This document shows positions 1-10,466 of a stretch of DNA of 64,000 nt, in pieces; the stretch's first letter is position 1; the number at the start of each line of letters is the position of its first letter. Source of the DNA: Flavobacterium soyangense (GTDB lineage: Bacteria > Bacteroidota > Bacteroidia > Flavobacteriales > Flavobacteriaceae); contig NZ_JADHEC010000003.1 in assembly GCF_015277675.1 (NCBI RefSeq), positions 62,001 through 126,000 of the forward strand, written 5' to 3'. The notes below the pieces were generated by a model that did not search any database, had not been told where the DNA came from, and was given only the letters and a program-made list of their open reading frames with translations. The position numbers and the translations under genes are program-made.

Positions 1-410
1 CGGATTGTTACGGAATTGATATGGCAAAACTTGAAGGATTGGTGGCGTTTAGAGCTGCATTAGAACTTTTAAAAGAAAGAAACCTATACCATATTGTCGA
101 TGAAGTTTATGCCAAATGTAAGCAACAGCAGGATTTAATGGATCATGAAGTCCTTAATTTTGTCACCGAAATTTATGCTCCATTTCAACCGCAAGAAATT
201 TCAGATAAAATAGCACAACTTTTGAGTTCACCAGAAATCAATGCCGAAGTGAAAATTATTTTCCAAACGGTTGAGAATTTGCACATCGCTTGTCCAAAGA
301 ATTTAGGGGATTGGTATTTCACCGGGGATTATCCAACTTCTGGGGGTAACCGTGTTGTAAATAAGGCATTTATGAATTTTTATGAAGGTAAAAATGCAAG
401 AGCATATTAA
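1..410 (+). CDS. purF: Amidophosphoribosyltransferase, C-terminal fragment
   Basis: The reading frame is open from the window edge and its first visible residues are DCYGIDMAKLEGLVAF, so the methionine at 21 is internal and the gene starts outside the window. The C-terminal part (NLHIACPKNLGDWYFTGDYP, then a GGNRVVNKAF stretch) matches my memory of the long Bacteroidota PurF tail. PurF transfers ammonia from glutamine to PRPP, the first committed step of purine synthesis. Only about 136 residues are present and the catalytic N-terminal glutaminase and PRTase motifs are not visible, so the call rests on tail similarity. A clear intrinsic terminator follows at about 545-570. Confidence 0.75.
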   Translation, partial: DCYGIDMAKLEGLVAFRAALELLKERNLYHIVDEVYAKCKQQQDLMDHEVLNFVTEIYAPFQPQEISDKIAQLLSSPEINAEVKIIFQTVENLHIACPKNLGDWYFTGDYPTSGGNRVVNKAFMNFYEGKNARAY

Positions 411-544
411 TAGATCAATATTTTAGTAGTTCATCGAGTTTTTGTGTATTTCATCTAATTTATTTGTTATTAGCATATTGTGATTATATCTTTGATTCAC
501 CATAATATTAGTAGGTTAAGTTTATGGTAGATTTGGGGCAAAAA

Positions 545-570
545 GGGTGAAAGCAATTTCACCTTTTTTA
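545..570 (+). terminator. Intrinsic terminator after purF
   Basis: Perfect 7-bp stem GGTGAAA/TTTCACC (546-552 and 557-563) with a GCAA tetraloop, followed by a run of T at 564-569. Confidence 0.85.
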
Positions 571-625
571 TTGGAATAAAGTCAAGGGAAAGAGAATAGA
601 TAATAACCTTTTATTAGATAAAAGA

Positions 626-668
626 CAAAAAAATAGACGAACAAACCTTTTCAAGTCTATTCGTCTAT
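626..668 (-). terminator. Intrinsic terminator after superoxide dismutase
   Basis: Inverted repeat TAGACGAA (634-641) / TTCGTCTA (660-667). Read on the minus strand it is followed by seven T (627-633), immediately downstream of the sod stop. Confidence 0.75.
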
Positions 669-694
669 CAGTTAAAGTCTAGTTTCTTAAAAGA

Positions 695-1300
695 CTATTT
701 CTCTAAAGCATATCTTCTGGCAACTTCATCCCAGTTTATTACATTGAAGAAAGCTTCAACATAGTCCGGTCTTCTGTTTTGATAATGCAAATAATAAGCA
801 TGTTCCCACACATCCATTCCAAGTATTGGTCTTCCGCCACAACCTACGCCAGGCATTAAAGTATTATCTTGATTTGGTGTTCCGCAAACTTCTAATTTAC
901 CATCTTTTACACAAAGCCAAGCCCATCCTGAACCAAACTGTGTGATTCCAGCTTTGGCAAAAGCCGCTTTAAACGCTTCAAATGTTCCAAAAGCACTTTC
1001 AATTGCAGTCAATAATTCTCCTGTTGGCAATCCGCCGCCGTTTGGAGACATAATTGTCCAAAACAAACTGTGATTGAAATGTCCGCCGCTGTTGTTACGA
1101 ACAGCCATATTTTTCATATCCAAATTTGTCAAAATATCTTCAATGCTTTTTCCTTCTAAATCTGTTCCTGCAATAGCGGCATTTACGTTAGTGATATAAG
1201 CATTATGGTGTTTTGTAAGATGGATTTCCATAGTGCGCGCATCAATATAAGGTTCCAATGCGTCATACGCATAAGGTAATTGTGGTAATTCGAAAGCCAT
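695..1300 (-). CDS. sodA: Superoxide dismutase, Mn/Fe family
   Basis: 201-residue cytoplasmic superoxide dismutase converting superoxide to oxygen and peroxide. Visible metal-ligand blocks are HLTKHHNAY near residue 27, [10 protein letters not shown] near residue 75, and [18 protein letters not shown] near residue 163. The GGH at the first half and the NQDN further on place the outer-sphere glutamine in the C-terminal half, the pattern of Mn-type enzymes; many Bacteroidota members are cambialistic, so the in vivo metal is not settled by sequence. Full length for the family, with no signal peptide. It is a single-gene unit with its own terminator, divergent from the AddA-like gene across about 290 bp. 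Confidence 0.95.
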   Translation of the reverse strand: MAFELPQLPYAYDALEPYIDARTMEIHLTKHHNAYITNVNAAIAGTDLEGKSIEDILTNLDMKNMAVRNNSGGHFNHSLFWTIMSPNGGGLPTGELLTAIESAFGTFEAFKAAFAKAGITQFGSGWAWLCVKDGKLEVCGTPNQDNTLMPGVGCGGRPILGMDVWEHAYYLHYQNRRPDYVEAFFNVINWDEVARRYALEK

Positions 1301-1594
1301 AATATAGTTGTTTAATGATTTATAAATATTTTATTCAAAAATAAACAATTAACTTTGGAATTGGAAATTCTATTTCGTTATAGTTTTATTAAATTAATTG
1401 ATAGTGCTGTTTTATATCACACTGAGCTTTCGAAGTGAGGAGCTTTTTCCTGCTGTCATTCCAATCTCGCCAAGAAAAATGGCGAGGATTTTCCCTTCCA
1501 TCAGGGCATTCGGGATAAGGAACTAAATCTGAAATGCTTCGCCAGTTCGCTATCGCTCGGGTCAAAAATCGTTACTCTGAAATCAAAAATCTAA
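1301..1594. other. Divergent intergenic region with GC-richer insert
   Basis: This 294-bp gap separates sod (minus) from the AddA-like gene (plus). Bases 1301-1400 are very AT-rich and should hold the sod promoter. Bases about 1425-1570 are clearly GC-richer, contain a short hairpin (CTCGCCA.../...TGGCGAG near 1467-1487) and the phrase TTCGCTATCGCTC, which recurs in the gap at 30212-30473. No ORF is credible here; it looks like a dispersed intergenic repeat. Confidence 0.45.
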
Positions 1595-4500
1595 ATGCAA
1601 AGACCATCATTCTCCATATATGACGCATCGGCAGGTTCCGGGAAAACCTATGCACTCGTCAAAGAATACCTGAAAATCATTCTCGTTGCCAATAAAAATG
1701 ATGCCTATCGAAACATTCTCGCCATCACGTTTACCAACAAAGCGGTGCACGAAATGAAAAGCAGAATCGTGGGCAGTTTATCCGAGTTTTCAAAAGACAA
1801 TCCAAGCGAAAAAGCTCAGGATTTAATGCAACATTTGGCCATAGAAACGGAACTTTCCATTATCCAAATCAAAACCAAATCGCAACAAATCATCAAGCAT
1901 ATTATTCACAATTATGCGGCTTTTGATATTTCGACAATCGATAAATTCACGCACAAAGTCATTCGTGCTTTTGCACACGATTTAGGTTTGCCAATGACTT
2001 TTGAAGTGACTTTGGACACTGAAAATCTGCTCACAGAAGCCGTCGATGCCATTATTGCTCAAGCCGGAGAAGATGAAACCTTGACAAAATTGCTGATCGA
2101 TTTCACAATGGAAAAAACTGATGACGACAAATCTTGGGACATTTCCAGAGAAATTCTCGAAACAGGTCGTTTGGTTCTCAATGAAAATAACCGAAATGAA
2201 ATTACTCATTTTCAAGATAAATCCATCACGGAATTTGTCGAAATAAAAGAAAAACTTTCCGAAGCCTGCAAAGCTTTGGAAAAAGAAAATACAGCAATTG
2301 CAGAAAGTGCATTACAATTAATTGAGAAAAACGGAATTGATACCAAATCCTTTTCTGGGGCTTATTTCCCCAAACATTTACAAAGCATTCAAGAAGGAAA
2401 ATTCAATCCAAAAAATAAAACTTACCACGAATCTGAAGACATAAAAATCAATAAAACCGCTAAAGACGGTGCTTTAATTGAAAATATTATCCCGGAATTA
2501 TTGAAGATTCTTGCGACTGTTTATAAAAACTTTGAAAAACGGGATTTTTACAAAGCATTCCTGAAAAACATTACGCCTTTATCTTTGTTGAATACCGTCA
2601 GCAATGAATTGACAAAAATTCAAAGTGAACAAAACGTGCTTTCCATTTCCGAGTTTAACGCCATTATTCATCGAGAAATTCAAAACCAACCGGCTCCGTT
2701 TATCTACGAAAGATTGGGCGAACGCTATCGTCATTTTTTTATAGATGAATTTCAAGACACTTCTGAAATGCAATGGCAAAATCTGATTCCGCTTATTGAC
2801 AACGCTACATCAAGCGAATTCGAAGGTGAAAAAGGAACTTTGATGATTGTTGGAGACCCAAAGCAGTCCATTTATCGCTGGCGTGGAGGCAAAGCAGAAC
2901 AGTTTATAGAATTGAGTAAAGACCATAATCCGTTCAACAATCCTGATAAAAAGCCCTTTCATTTAGATAAAAATTACCGCTCTTATTCGCAAATAATCGA
3001 ATTCAACAACGAGTTTTTTCAATTGTTGTCCAATGAATTCGAACAAGAAGATTACAAGGATTTGTATGCCAATCACAGCCATCAAAAAAGTAATACTAAA
3101 ACAGGGGGTTATGTGAATATTTCTTTTATTCCAAAAGTTGAAAATGAGGAAGACGACGAAGAGGCTTTGGGTAAAACAGAATTGTATATTTTGACGACTT
3201 TAAACACCATTCAAAAAGTTGTGAAACAGGGTTTTGAATATAAGGAAATTGTTGTTTTGACACGGAAACGCAGTCAAGGAATTGCAGTTGCCAATTATTT
3301 GACAGAGCAAGGAATTCCGCTTTTGTCTTCAGAAACATTGATGATAAAAAATGCCACCGAAGTCCGATTCATTATCCATTTGTTAAAGTACTTAAAAAAC
3401 AATTCGGATAAAGAATCAAAAGCCTATTTCTTGCATTATTTAGCGCAAAATAGTCAAGACAAATTTCCAATTCACGATTTTATTGCGCAAGGAATGGGGT
3501 TTGTAAATGAAATGGATTTTGAGAATTGGCTTGAGAGTTTTGACGTTAGCTTGTCTTTTCAAAACATCAAAAAAAAATCTTTGTATGAAGCGGTTGAGAT
3601 TATTGTTTCTAAATTCCTTAATCTCAATAAAAGCAATGCTTACGTTCAGTATTTTATGGATATCGTTCTTGAAAGAGATATTCGCAATCAAGCGGGAATA
3701 TCAGATTTTTTAAATTACTGGGACAAAAATTCGGAGAAATTCAGCATTCCTTCGCCCGAGGGGAATAATGCGGTTCGGATAATGACTATTCATACTTCTA
3801 AAGGATTGGAATTCCCAGTCGTAATTATGCCTTTTGCCGATGAAGATTACAGTCGCAGTCCAAAAAATAAATTATGGATTGACACAGAAGTAGAGGATTT
3901 TGGACTGCCAAAAGTATTGGTTGATAACAGCAAAGCCGTTGAAGGTTTTGGAGAAACGGCAAAAGCTGTTTATAGCCAAAAATCACAGGAAGAATTATTA
4001 GACAATATTAATATTTTGTATGTGGCTTTGACACGAGCCGAAGAACAATTATATGTGATTTCGAATATGAATTTAGATTCCAAAGGTGTTGTGAGAAAGA
4101 ATAATATGGCTACTTTTTTTGTCAATTATCTGATTAATAAAGGAAAATTTGAAGAAGATAAATTCGAATACGAATTTGGAAATCCTGCCAAATTGTCAGA
4201 CGAGAAAAAACACGTCGATACTTTGAAAACTATTTCTTTAGTTTCAGAAATTTTGAATCCCAAAAACATTAAAATCGCCCAAAGAGAAGCATTGATGTGG
4301 GGAACGCATCAGCAAGAAGCAATAGAATATGGAAATGTGGTTCACGAAATTTTGTCTTTTATAAAAATTAAAACTGATGTTGATTTAGCCATTACAAAAG
4401 CTATCGAAAGTGGATTAATTACTATGAATCAAAAAGAAGTGGTTTATAAAACCATTCAGGAAATTGTCAATCATTCGGAACTTTCAAATTATTTTGCCGA

Positions 4501-4744
4501 AGGAAACGAGGTATTGAATGAACAAACCATTATTCAAAAACTTGGAAACACCATCAAGCCTGACCGAATGGTTTTGACAAATCACAAGGAAGTTTACCTT
4601 TTGGATTATAAAACCGGAACACATAATTCAAAGTATCAATTACAATTGGAAAATTATCAAAATGCAATTGAATTAATGGGTTATAAGGTTGTAAAAAAAG
4701 CACTTATTTATATTGGTGAACAAATCAATGTGGTAAATTTGTAG
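1595..4744 (+). CDS. AddA/RecB-like UvrD-family helicase-nuclease
   Basis: 1049-residue superfamily-1 helicase with a C-terminal nuclease. Seen in order: Walker A ASAGSGKTYALV (residues ~10-21), Walker B FFIDEFQDTSEMQWQ (~381), GDPKQSIYRWRGG (~420), TIHTSKGLEFPVV (~729), YVALTRAEEQLYV (~809), then GNVVHEIL (~912) and LLDYKTG (~1002), the latter two being the PD-(D/E)XK nuclease signature. Family knowledge: such proteins pair with an AddB-like nuclease to process double-strand ends for RecA loading. The likely partner is the protein at 7613-10375, separated here by kbl and an OmpA gene. The start is the first ATG and leads directly into the nucleotide-binding motif. Confidence 0.9.
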   Translation: MQRPSFSIYDASAGSGKTYALVKEYLKIILVANKNDAYRNILAITFTNKAVHEMKSRIVGSLSEFSKDNPSEKAQDLMQHLAIETELSIIQIKTKSQQIIKHIIHNYAAFDISTIDKFTHKVIRAFAHDLGLPMTFEVTLDTENLLTEAVDAIIAQAGEDETLTKLLIDFTMEKTDDDKSWDISREILETGRLVLNENNRNEITHFQDKSITEFVEIKEKLSEACKALEKENTAIAESALQLIEKNGIDTKSFSGAYFPKHLQSIQEGKFNPKNKTYHESEDIKINKTAKDGALIENIIPELLKILATVYKNFEKRDFYKAFLKNITPLSLLNTVSNELTKIQSEQNVLSISEFNAIIHREIQNQPAPFIYERLGERYRHFFIDEFQDTSEMQWQNLIPLIDNATSSEFEGEKGTLMIVGDPKQSIYRWRGGKAEQFIELSKDHNPFNNPDKKPFHLDKNYRSYSQIIEFNNEFFQLLSNEFEQEDYKDLYANHSHQKSNTKTGGYVNISFIPKVENEEDDEEALGKTELYILTTLNTIQKVVKQGFEYKEIVVLTRKRSQGIAVANYLTEQGIPLLSSETLMIKNATEVRFIIHLLKYLKNNSDKESKAYFLHYLAQNSQDKFPIHDFIAQGMGFVNEMDFENWLESFDVSLSFQNIKKKSLYEAVEIIVSKFLNLNKSNAYVQYFMDIVLERDIRNQAGISDFLNYWDKNSEKFSIPSPEGNNAVRIMTIHTSKGLEFPVVIMPFADEDYSRSPKNKLWIDTEVEDFGLPKVLVDNSKAVEGFGETAKAVYSQKSQEELLDNINILYVALTRAEEQLYVISNMNLDSKGVVRKNNMATFFVNYLINKGKFEEDKFEYEFGNPAKLSDEKKHVDTLKTISLVSEILNPKNIKIAQREALMWGTHQQEAIEYGNVVHEILSFIKIKTDVDLAITKAIESGLITMNQKEVVYKTIQEIVNHSELSNYFAEGNEVLNEQTIIQKLGNTIKPDRMVLTNHKEVYLLDYKTGTHNSKYQLQLENYQNAIELMGYKVVKKALIYIGEQINVVNL

Positions 4745-4778
4745 AAATCTTTGACACTTAAACATAAGAAATAAAAAT

Positions 4779-5969
4779 ATGTACGGAAAAATAAGAGAAT
4801 ATCTGCAAAATGAACTTCAAACCATTGAAGACGACGGAATTTTCAAGAAAGAAAGAATCATCACCTCGCCACAGGGAGCTGAAATCACTGTGAATGGAGA
4901 GACGGTTTTGAATTTTTGCGCCAATAATTATCTTGGATTGTCATCTCATCCCGAAGTGATCCAGGCGGCAAAAGACACGATGGATACGCACGGTTTTGGA
5001 ATGTCATCCGTTCGGTTTATTTGTGGAACGCAGGATATTCATAAAACTTTAGAAAAAAAGATTTCTGATTTTTATGGAACTGAAGATACGATTTTGTACG
5101 CTGCGGCTTTTGATGCCAATGGAGGCGTTTTTGAACCTTTGTTAAATGAAAACGATGCAATAATTTCGGACAGTTTAAACCACGCTTCAATTATTGACGG
5201 AGTTCGCTTGTGTAAAGCGAATCGTTATCGATATGAAAATAGCAATATGGAAGATTTGGAACAACAATTAATAAAAGCCAATGAATCTGGTGTTCGTTTC
5301 AAACTTATTGTCACAGATGGTGTTTTCTCTATGGATGGCATTGTTGCTCCATTAGACAAAATATGTGATTTAGCTGATAAATATGATGCAATGGTGATGG
5401 TTGACGAATGTCACGCTGCTGGATTTATAGGCGCAACTGGAAAAGGAACTCTCGAGGCAAAAGGGGTAATGGGAAGAGTTGACATCATTACAGGAACATT
5501 AGGAAAAGCACTTGGCGGCGCGATGGGAGGTTACACCACGGCCAAAAAGGAAATTGTCGAAATACTGCGTCAACGCTCCAGGCCATATTTGTTTTCAAAT
5601 TCATTGGCTCCGGCAATTGTTGGAGCTTCCATAAAGGTTTTTGAATTGTTGGAAAAAGATACAACACTTCGGGATAAATTGGAATGGAATACCAATTATT
5701 TCAAATCAGGAATGAAAAATGCTGGTTTTGATATTATTGACGGTGATTCTGCCATTGTTCCTGTGATGTTATATGATGCAAAATTAGCCCAGACTATGGC
5801 AAACGAACTTTTGAAGAAAGGAATCTATGTTATTGGCTTCTTTTTTCCAGTTGTGCCAAAGGATAAAGCAAGAATCAGGGTGCAACTTTCGGCCTCACAC
5901 ACAAAAGAACATTTGGATAAAGCGATTCAAGCTTTTGTGGAAGTTGGAATGAATCTAAATATTGTATAA
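4779..5969 (+). CDS. kbl: Glycine C-acetyltransferase (2-amino-3-ketobutyrate CoA ligase)
   Basis: 396 residues, the usual length for Kbl (about 398). It is a PLP-dependent alpha-oxoamine synthase: the PLP lysine sits in [13 protein letters not shown] (~residue 243), with [14 protein letters not shown] near residue 45, VDECHAAGF near 210 and [12 protein letters not shown] near 267. It converts 2-amino-3-ketobutyrate plus CoA to glycine and acetyl-CoA in threonine catabolism. The gene starts 34 bp after the AddA-like gene, so it may share its transcript; no tdh is nearby. A weak GC stem with a long T-run follows at about 5972-6003. Related alternatives (KAS-type serine palmitoyltransferase or AONS) are less likely given the N-terminal region. 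Confidence 0.92.
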   Translation: MYGKIREYLQNELQTIEDDGIFKKERIITSPQGAEITVNGETVLNFCANNYLGLSSHPEVIQAAKDTMDTHGFGMSSVRFICGTQDIHKTLEKKISDFYGTEDTILYAAAFDANGGVFEPLLNENDAIISDSLNHASIIDGVRLCKANRYRYENSNMEDLEQQLIKANESGVRFKLIVTDGVFSMDGIVAPLDKICDLADKYDAMVMVDECHAAGFIGATGKGTLEAKGVMGRVDIITGTLGKALGGAMGGYTTAKKEIVEILRQRSRPYLFSNSLAPAIVGASIKVFELLEKDTTLRDKLEWNTNYFKSGMKNAGFDIIDGDSAIVPVMLYDAKLAQTMANELLKKGIYVIGFFFPVVPKDKARIRVQLSASHTKEHLDKAIQAFVEVGMNLNIV

Positions 5970-5970
5970 T

Positions 5971-6003
5971 TCACGCTTTTATAGGTTTTTGCGTGTTTTT
6001 TTT
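5971..6003 (+). terminator. Probable intrinsic terminator after kbl
   Basis: CACGC (5972-5976) pairs with GCGTG (5991-5995), followed by eight T. The stem is short, so confidence is moderate. Confidence 0.55.
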
Positions 6004-6012
6004 AACTTTTTA

Positions 6013-6044
6013 TTTTGTAGTTAAAAAATTACGGATTACTTTTG
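6013..6044 (+). promoter_or_regulatory. Bacteroidota-type promoter of the OmpA gene
   Basis: TTTTG at 6013-6017 and TACTTTTG at 6037-6044 match the Bacteroidota -33 (TTG) and -7 (TAnnTTTG) elements with a 19-bp spacer. The predicted start is near 6051, about 30 nt before the ATG at 6083. Confidence 0.75.
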
Positions 6045-6082
6045 TTTAAAATTAACTAAATCGTAATTAAACCAATTTAAGT

Positions 6083-7546
6083 ATGAAACATCTAGACAAA
6101 ATTTTATTTATTGTGATAATGGCAATGAGCTTAAGCTCATATGCGCAAGACAAAAACAACCAATGGGCACTCTCTTTTGGGGTAAATGCAGTTGATACTA
6201 AAACTAGTGCACGCGGAGGGAAAAATTCGCTAGACGCTCATGTTTCTCAAATATTCGCTGCTAAAGACAATTGGAACATTCTTCCTTCAATATCGTATAT
6301 CGGTTTATCTAAATATGTAGGGGATAATTTTTCTTTTGGAATTCAGGGTTCTGTAAACAAAATAGACAAATTTGTTAGTTTTAATCCTACTGCTGTTGGT
6401 CATGATTCTCGTGGATATGTGGTTTCTAATCCAGGAGATTTAATGTATTATGGCATTGATGCCAGTGTTAAATACAGTTTTATGAGTTTAATTAAATCTA
6501 AAGTGATTGATCCTTCCTTACATCTTGGTGGAGGTTATACTTTCTTTGGAGACAATAGTTTCGGAACCATAAATCCAGGACTTGGTTTAACTTTTTGGTT
6601 TTCTGAAAATGTTGGGTTTTCATTAGAATCTACTTATAAGCATTCATTTGGTGATAGAGACAATGGTGATGTATCTACTCCAGTAGCACCTACTCATATT
6701 CAACATACAGCTGGTCTTACATTTAAATTTGGCGGGAAAGATACTGATGGAGATGGAATTTATGACAAAGACGATGCCTGTCCAGAAGTTGCAGGTTTAA
6801 AACAATTTAATGGTTGTCCTGATACTGATGGTGATGGAATCATTGACGGAAGCGATGCTTGTCCAACTGAGTTTGGTTTAGCTGCTTTGAACGGTTGTCC
6901 TGATAAAGATGGAGACGGAATTGCTGATAAAGATGATGCTTGTCCTGATACAGCAGGTTTAGCTAAATTCAAAGGTTGTCCTGATACTGATGGAGATGGT
7001 CTTGCTGATAAAGATGACAAATGTCCTACTGTAGCTGGTCCTATAAGTAATCAAGGTTGTCCAGTATTAGATGCTGACAAAGATGGTGTTCCAGATTTAG
7101 AAGATGATTGTCCTACTGTAGCTGGTCCTGCTAGCAATAAAGGATGTCCTGAAGTAACTCCAGAGGTCGTTGAAAGTCTTAAAATTCAAGCTAGATCGGT
7201 TTTCTTTAATACAGGTAAATCGACTTTCAAAGAGGGAGATGCTGCAACAATAGCAAGTTTAGATGCTATGAGAGAAATTCTTAAAAACTATCCAAATGCT
7301 AAATTTAGCATTGAAGGACATACAGATAGCGACGGTTCTAATGCATTCAATCAGAAACTTTCTGAAGACAGAGCTAATGCTGTTAGAAACGCTTTAATAG
7401 AGAAAGGAGTTAAATCTGAAAATTTAGCTGCTGTAGGTTTTGGTGAAACTAAGCCAATTGCTACAAACAAAACTAAAGCTGGTAAAGCTCAAAACAGAAG
7501 AACTGAAGTTAGACACATAGGTTCTATATACGAAGGTAAAATGTAA
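6083..7546 (+). CDS. OmpA-family outer-membrane protein with thrombospondin type 3 repeats
   Basis: 487 residues. An N-terminal signal peptide ends near SSYAQ (residue ~22). Residues ~23-215 look like an outer-membrane beta-barrel. Residues ~219-365 hold at least five Asp-rich calcium-binding TSP3 repeats of the form DTDGDGI..DD.CP, each ending in GCP. Residues ~370-487 form an OmpA peptidoglycan-binding domain with FFNTGKSTF, IEGHTDSDG and LSEDRANAVRNAL. The protein probably anchors the outer membrane to peptidoglycan. It has its own promoter and terminator, so it is a monocistronic, probably abundant, porin-like protein typical of Flavobacteriia. Confidence 0.92.
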   Translation: MKHLDKILFIVIMAMSLSSYAQDKNNQWALSFGVNAVDTKTSARGGKNSLDAHVSQIFAAKDNWNILPSISYIGLSKYVGDNFSFGIQGSVNKIDKFVSFNPTAVGHDSRGYVVSNPGDLMYYGIDASVKYSFMSLIKSKVIDPSLHLGGGYTFFGDNSFGTINPGLGLTFWFSENVGFSLESTYKHSFGDRDNGDVSTPVAPTHIQHTAGLTFKFGGKDTDGDGIYDKDDACPEVAGLKQFNGCPDTDGDGIIDGSDACPTEFGLAALNGCPDKDGDGIADKDDACPDTAGLAKFKGCPDTDGDGLADKDDKCPTVAGPISNQGCPVLDADKDGVPDLEDDCPTVAGPASNKGCPEVTPEVVESLKIQARSVFFNTGKSTFKEGDAATIASLDAMREILKNYPNAKFSIEGHTDSDGSNAFNQKLSEDRANAVRNALIEKGVKSENLAAVGFGETKPIATNKTKAGKAQNRRTEVRHIGSIYEGKM

Positions 7547-7569
7547 TTTACTTTTAAATAAATAATTTT

Positions 7570-7601
7570 AAAAAGCCATTCTAAATTGAATGGCTTTTTT
7601 T
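7570..7601 (+). terminator. Intrinsic terminator after the OmpA gene
   Basis: AAAAGCCATTC (7571-7581) pairs with GAATGGCTTTT (7588-7598) and runs into T. It overlaps the upstream in-frame ATG at 7586, which argues against that codon being the start of the next gene. Confidence 0.85.
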
Positions 7602-7612
7602 ATATTTATAGA

Positions 7613-10375
7613 ATGACAAATACTTCTTTTTTAAATAGAATAGCAAAAGTTTTAATTGAAGACTATTCAGGAAAACTATCAAACACAACTGTTGTTTTGC
7701 CAAACAAGCGTGCCAAAATATTTCTGATTGAAGCTTTAAAAAAACAAGTTGAAACTAATATTGTATCTCCAGAGATTATTAGTATTGAAGAATTTATTCA
7801 AGATATAGCAAGTATTCGTGCTGTAGATCCAATAGAATTATTATTTGAATTCTATGAAGTTTATCTTTCGATTACCGAAAAAGTAAATCAACAATCGTTT
7901 GAATTATTTGCCAATTGGGCCAAAACACTTTTACAGGATTTCAACGAAATTGACCGCTACTTATTAGTGCCATCACACGTTCTTTCGTATCTAAAAGACA
8001 TCGAAGACATTAAAAAATGGGGAATTGAAGTCGAAAATAAAACCCAATTACTCGAAAATTACATTGATTTTTGGAAACTGTTGCCCAATTATTATCAATC
8101 ACTTTACAATCATTTACTCAACAAAGGGATAGGTTATCAGGGATTAATTTATCGGGAAGCAGTTAATAATCTTAATCATTTTTCGGATTCCATTAAAGAA
8201 AAACAATTTGTTTTTGCTGGGTTCAATGCACTTAATGCCGCCGAAGAAGGAATTATTCAGCATTTAATAGCATCTGATCAGGCTTCAATATACTGGGATG
8301 TAGATAAAACGTTTCTTAGTGACCCATTTCACGATGCAGGATTGTTTGTGCGACGGTTCAAAGAAAGTTGGAAACATTATAAATCCAGTCCTTTTGAATG
8401 GATTGTAGACGACTTTTCGCAATCTAAAAACATTCAAATTATTGGAACACCTAAAACAATTGGTCAAGCCAAAATTACTGGAAGCATCATTGAAAATATT
8501 ATTAAGGATAATCCGAATGCCACATTAGACAAGGTTGCCGTTGTTCTCGGGGAAGAAAACCTTTTGGTGCCGCTTTTATATTCGTTACCATCAACTGTTG
8601 GAGCATTGAATATCACGATGGGTTATTCGAGCAAGAACAATCCGGCCCAGATTTTGATTGCGAAATTGTTCAAAATGCACACTAATGCCTTGGCAAGAAA
8701 TGCCAAGAGTTATGTGTTATATTACAAAGACATTTTGGATATTTTAACACATCCTTTGGTGGAGCCTTTTGCCAAAACTAGTGTGTTAGTTGGTATTATC
8801 AATCAGAATAATTATACGTTTATTACTCATCATAAATTGTTGGAATTGAATCCAAATCCAAGTGATTTGTTTCTTTTATTATTCAAAAAATGGGAGACTG
8901 GTTCGATGGCGGTTTTGGAAACCATTTCTAATTTGTTACTAACGATTAAAACTAATTTAAGTAACGAAAACGAAGAAGAAAAAATCACCAAAGCCTTTGT
9001 TTATGCAATTTTCAAAGTTATTAATAAACTGATAAATTACTATTCGAAACATTTGCATATTGATAAAATCGAGACACTTTATGCCATTTACAAACAAGTA
9101 ATTGATTTGGCCGAAGTTTCTTTTGAAGGAGAACCTTTGAATGGTTTGCAAATTATGGGGGTTTTGGAAAGCCGCGTTTTGGATTTCGAAACTGTTATTA
9201 TCACATCAATGAATGAAGGTAAATTGCCTGCCGGGAAATCACAGAATTCGTTTATTCCGTATGATGTGAAAAGAGAATTAGGCTTGCCGACTTTCAAAGA
9301 AAAAGACGCCATTTATACCTATCATTTCTACCATTTATTGCAACGTGCCAAAAATATTTATTTGATTTATAACACCGAAAGTGAAGGTTTAGACGCTGGC
9401 GAAAAAAGTCGTTTTATCACTCAATTAGAAGTCGAAAGACAACCAAAACACCTATTGACCCACGAAATTTACAATGTGGTTTTGCCCGAAACTGCTTATC
9501 AGCCAATGGTGATTCCAAAATCGGAATTAGTGATGTTGCGATTAAAAGATATTGCCGATAAAGGTTTTTCGCCATCAGCATTAACGAGTTACATCAGGAA
9601 TCCGATCGATTTTTATTTCCAAAAGATTTTACGCATCAGTGAAGTCGAAGAAGTTGAGGAAAATATCGCTTTAAATACTTTGGGAACCATCATTCACGAA
9701 ACTTTAAAGGTTTTATACGAACCGTTTATTGGTAAGTTTTTGTCTGAAGCAGCTGTTTTAAGCTGTTTTAAATTGATGGATGATGAAGTTTTGAAACAAT
9801 TCAAGCTCGTTTACAAAGAAGGTGAAATCAAGAAAGGGCGCAATCTTTTGGCTTTTGAAGTCGCTAAACGGAATGTTTTCAATTTCTTGAAGGTAGAATT
9901 GGAAAATATAAAAAAGGGAGATGCTATAAAAATTCTGGCATTAGAACAACGATTCGAACGAATATTGGAACATCCAAGTTTGCCATTTCCTGTAAAAATT
10001 GGTGGATCAGTGGATCGAATTGAAGAACGTAATGGAAACATTAGAATCATCGATTATAAAACCGGAAAAGTTGAAAAGACAAATGTCACATTAAAATCAT
10101 GGAAAGGTTTGACTGAAGACATCAAAAACGATAAAATCATCCAAGTTTTGGCGTATGTTTTTATGTTCGAAAAAGAAGCAAACGGTAAGCCGATTGAAGC
10201 TGGAATTATCTCATTCAAAAACTTAAAATCTGGTTTTTTGCCTTTCAATTTTAAAGATGGGAAAGAAGGAAATGTAATTATTGGCGAAGAAATTTTGAAT
10301 AATTATTTAGAACAAATGGTTTTGTTGTTGAATGAAATTCTAGATGTGAACATTTCTTTTGAGGAAAAGGTTTAA
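7613..10375 (+). CDS. AddB-like PD-(D/E)XK exonuclease/helicase-fold subunit
   Basis: About 920 residues. The upstream ATG at 7586 lies inside the OmpA terminator hairpin, so the ATG at 7613 (MTNTSFLNRIAKVL) is chosen. The N-terminal half is a degenerate helicase-like fold (VVLPNKRAKIFLIEALKK near residue 25, GLQIMGVLESRVLDFETV near 510). The C-terminal nuclease shows SALTSYIRNPIDFYF (~660), IHETLKVLYEPF (~693), GGSVDRIE (~796) and IRIIDYKTGK (~811), a complete PD-(D/E)XK set. It is the probable partner of the helicase at 1595-4744 in double-strand-break end processing. No Cys-cluster of the Bacillus AddB iron-sulfur type is apparent to me. Confidence 0.85.
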   Translation: MTNTSFLNRIAKVLIEDYSGKLSNTTVVLPNKRAKIFLIEALKKQVETNIVSPEIISIEEFIQDIASIRAVDPIELLFEFYEVYLSITEKVNQQSFELFANWAKTLLQDFNEIDRYLLVPSHVLSYLKDIEDIKKWGIEVENKTQLLENYIDFWKLLPNYYQSLYNHLLNKGIGYQGLIYREAVNNLNHFSDSIKEKQFVFAGFNALNAAEEGIIQHLIASDQASIYWDVDKTFLSDPFHDAGLFVRRFKESWKHYKSSPFEWIVDDFSQSKNIQIIGTPKTIGQAKITGSIIENIIKDNPNATLDKVAVVLGEENLLVPLLYSLPSTVGALNITMGYSSKNNPAQILIAKLFKMHTNALARNAKSYVLYYKDILDILTHPLVEPFAKTSVLVGIINQNNYTFITHHKLLELNPNPSDLFLLLFKKWETGSMAVLETISNLLLTIKTNLSNENEEEKITKAFVYAIFKVINKLINYYSKHLHIDKIETLYAIYKQVIDLAEVSFEGEPLNGLQIMGVLESRVLDFETVIITSMNEGKLPAGKSQNSFIPYDVKRELGLPTFKEKDAIYTYHFYHLLQRAKNIYLIYNTESEGLDAGEKSRFITQLEVERQPKHLLTHEIYNVVLPETAYQPMVIPKSELVMLRLKDIADKGFSPSALTSYIRNPIDFYFQKILRISEVEEVEENIALNTLGTIIHETLKVLYEPFIGKFLSEAAVLSCFKLMDDEVLKQFKLVYKEGEIKKGRNLLAFEVAKRNVFNFLKVELENIKKGDAIKILALEQRFERILEHPSLPFPVKIGGSVDRIEERNGNIRIIDYKTGKVEKTNVTLKSWKGLTEDIKNDKIIQVLAYVFMFEKEANGKPIEAGIISFKNLKSGFLPFNFKDGKEGNVIIGEEILNNYLEQMVLLLNEILDVNISFEEKV

Positions 10376-10466
10376 CCGCAAAGTTCGCTAAGATTTCGCA
10401 AAGGACACAAAGAGAATTATAAGTAGTTTAGTTAAGAAAAAGATGTTTCTAATTTGAGGAGAAAAT

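Noticed and set aside
6760..7020. Minus ORF of 86 aa inside the OmpA gene
   Set aside because: Low-complexity shadow of the TSP3 repeats.
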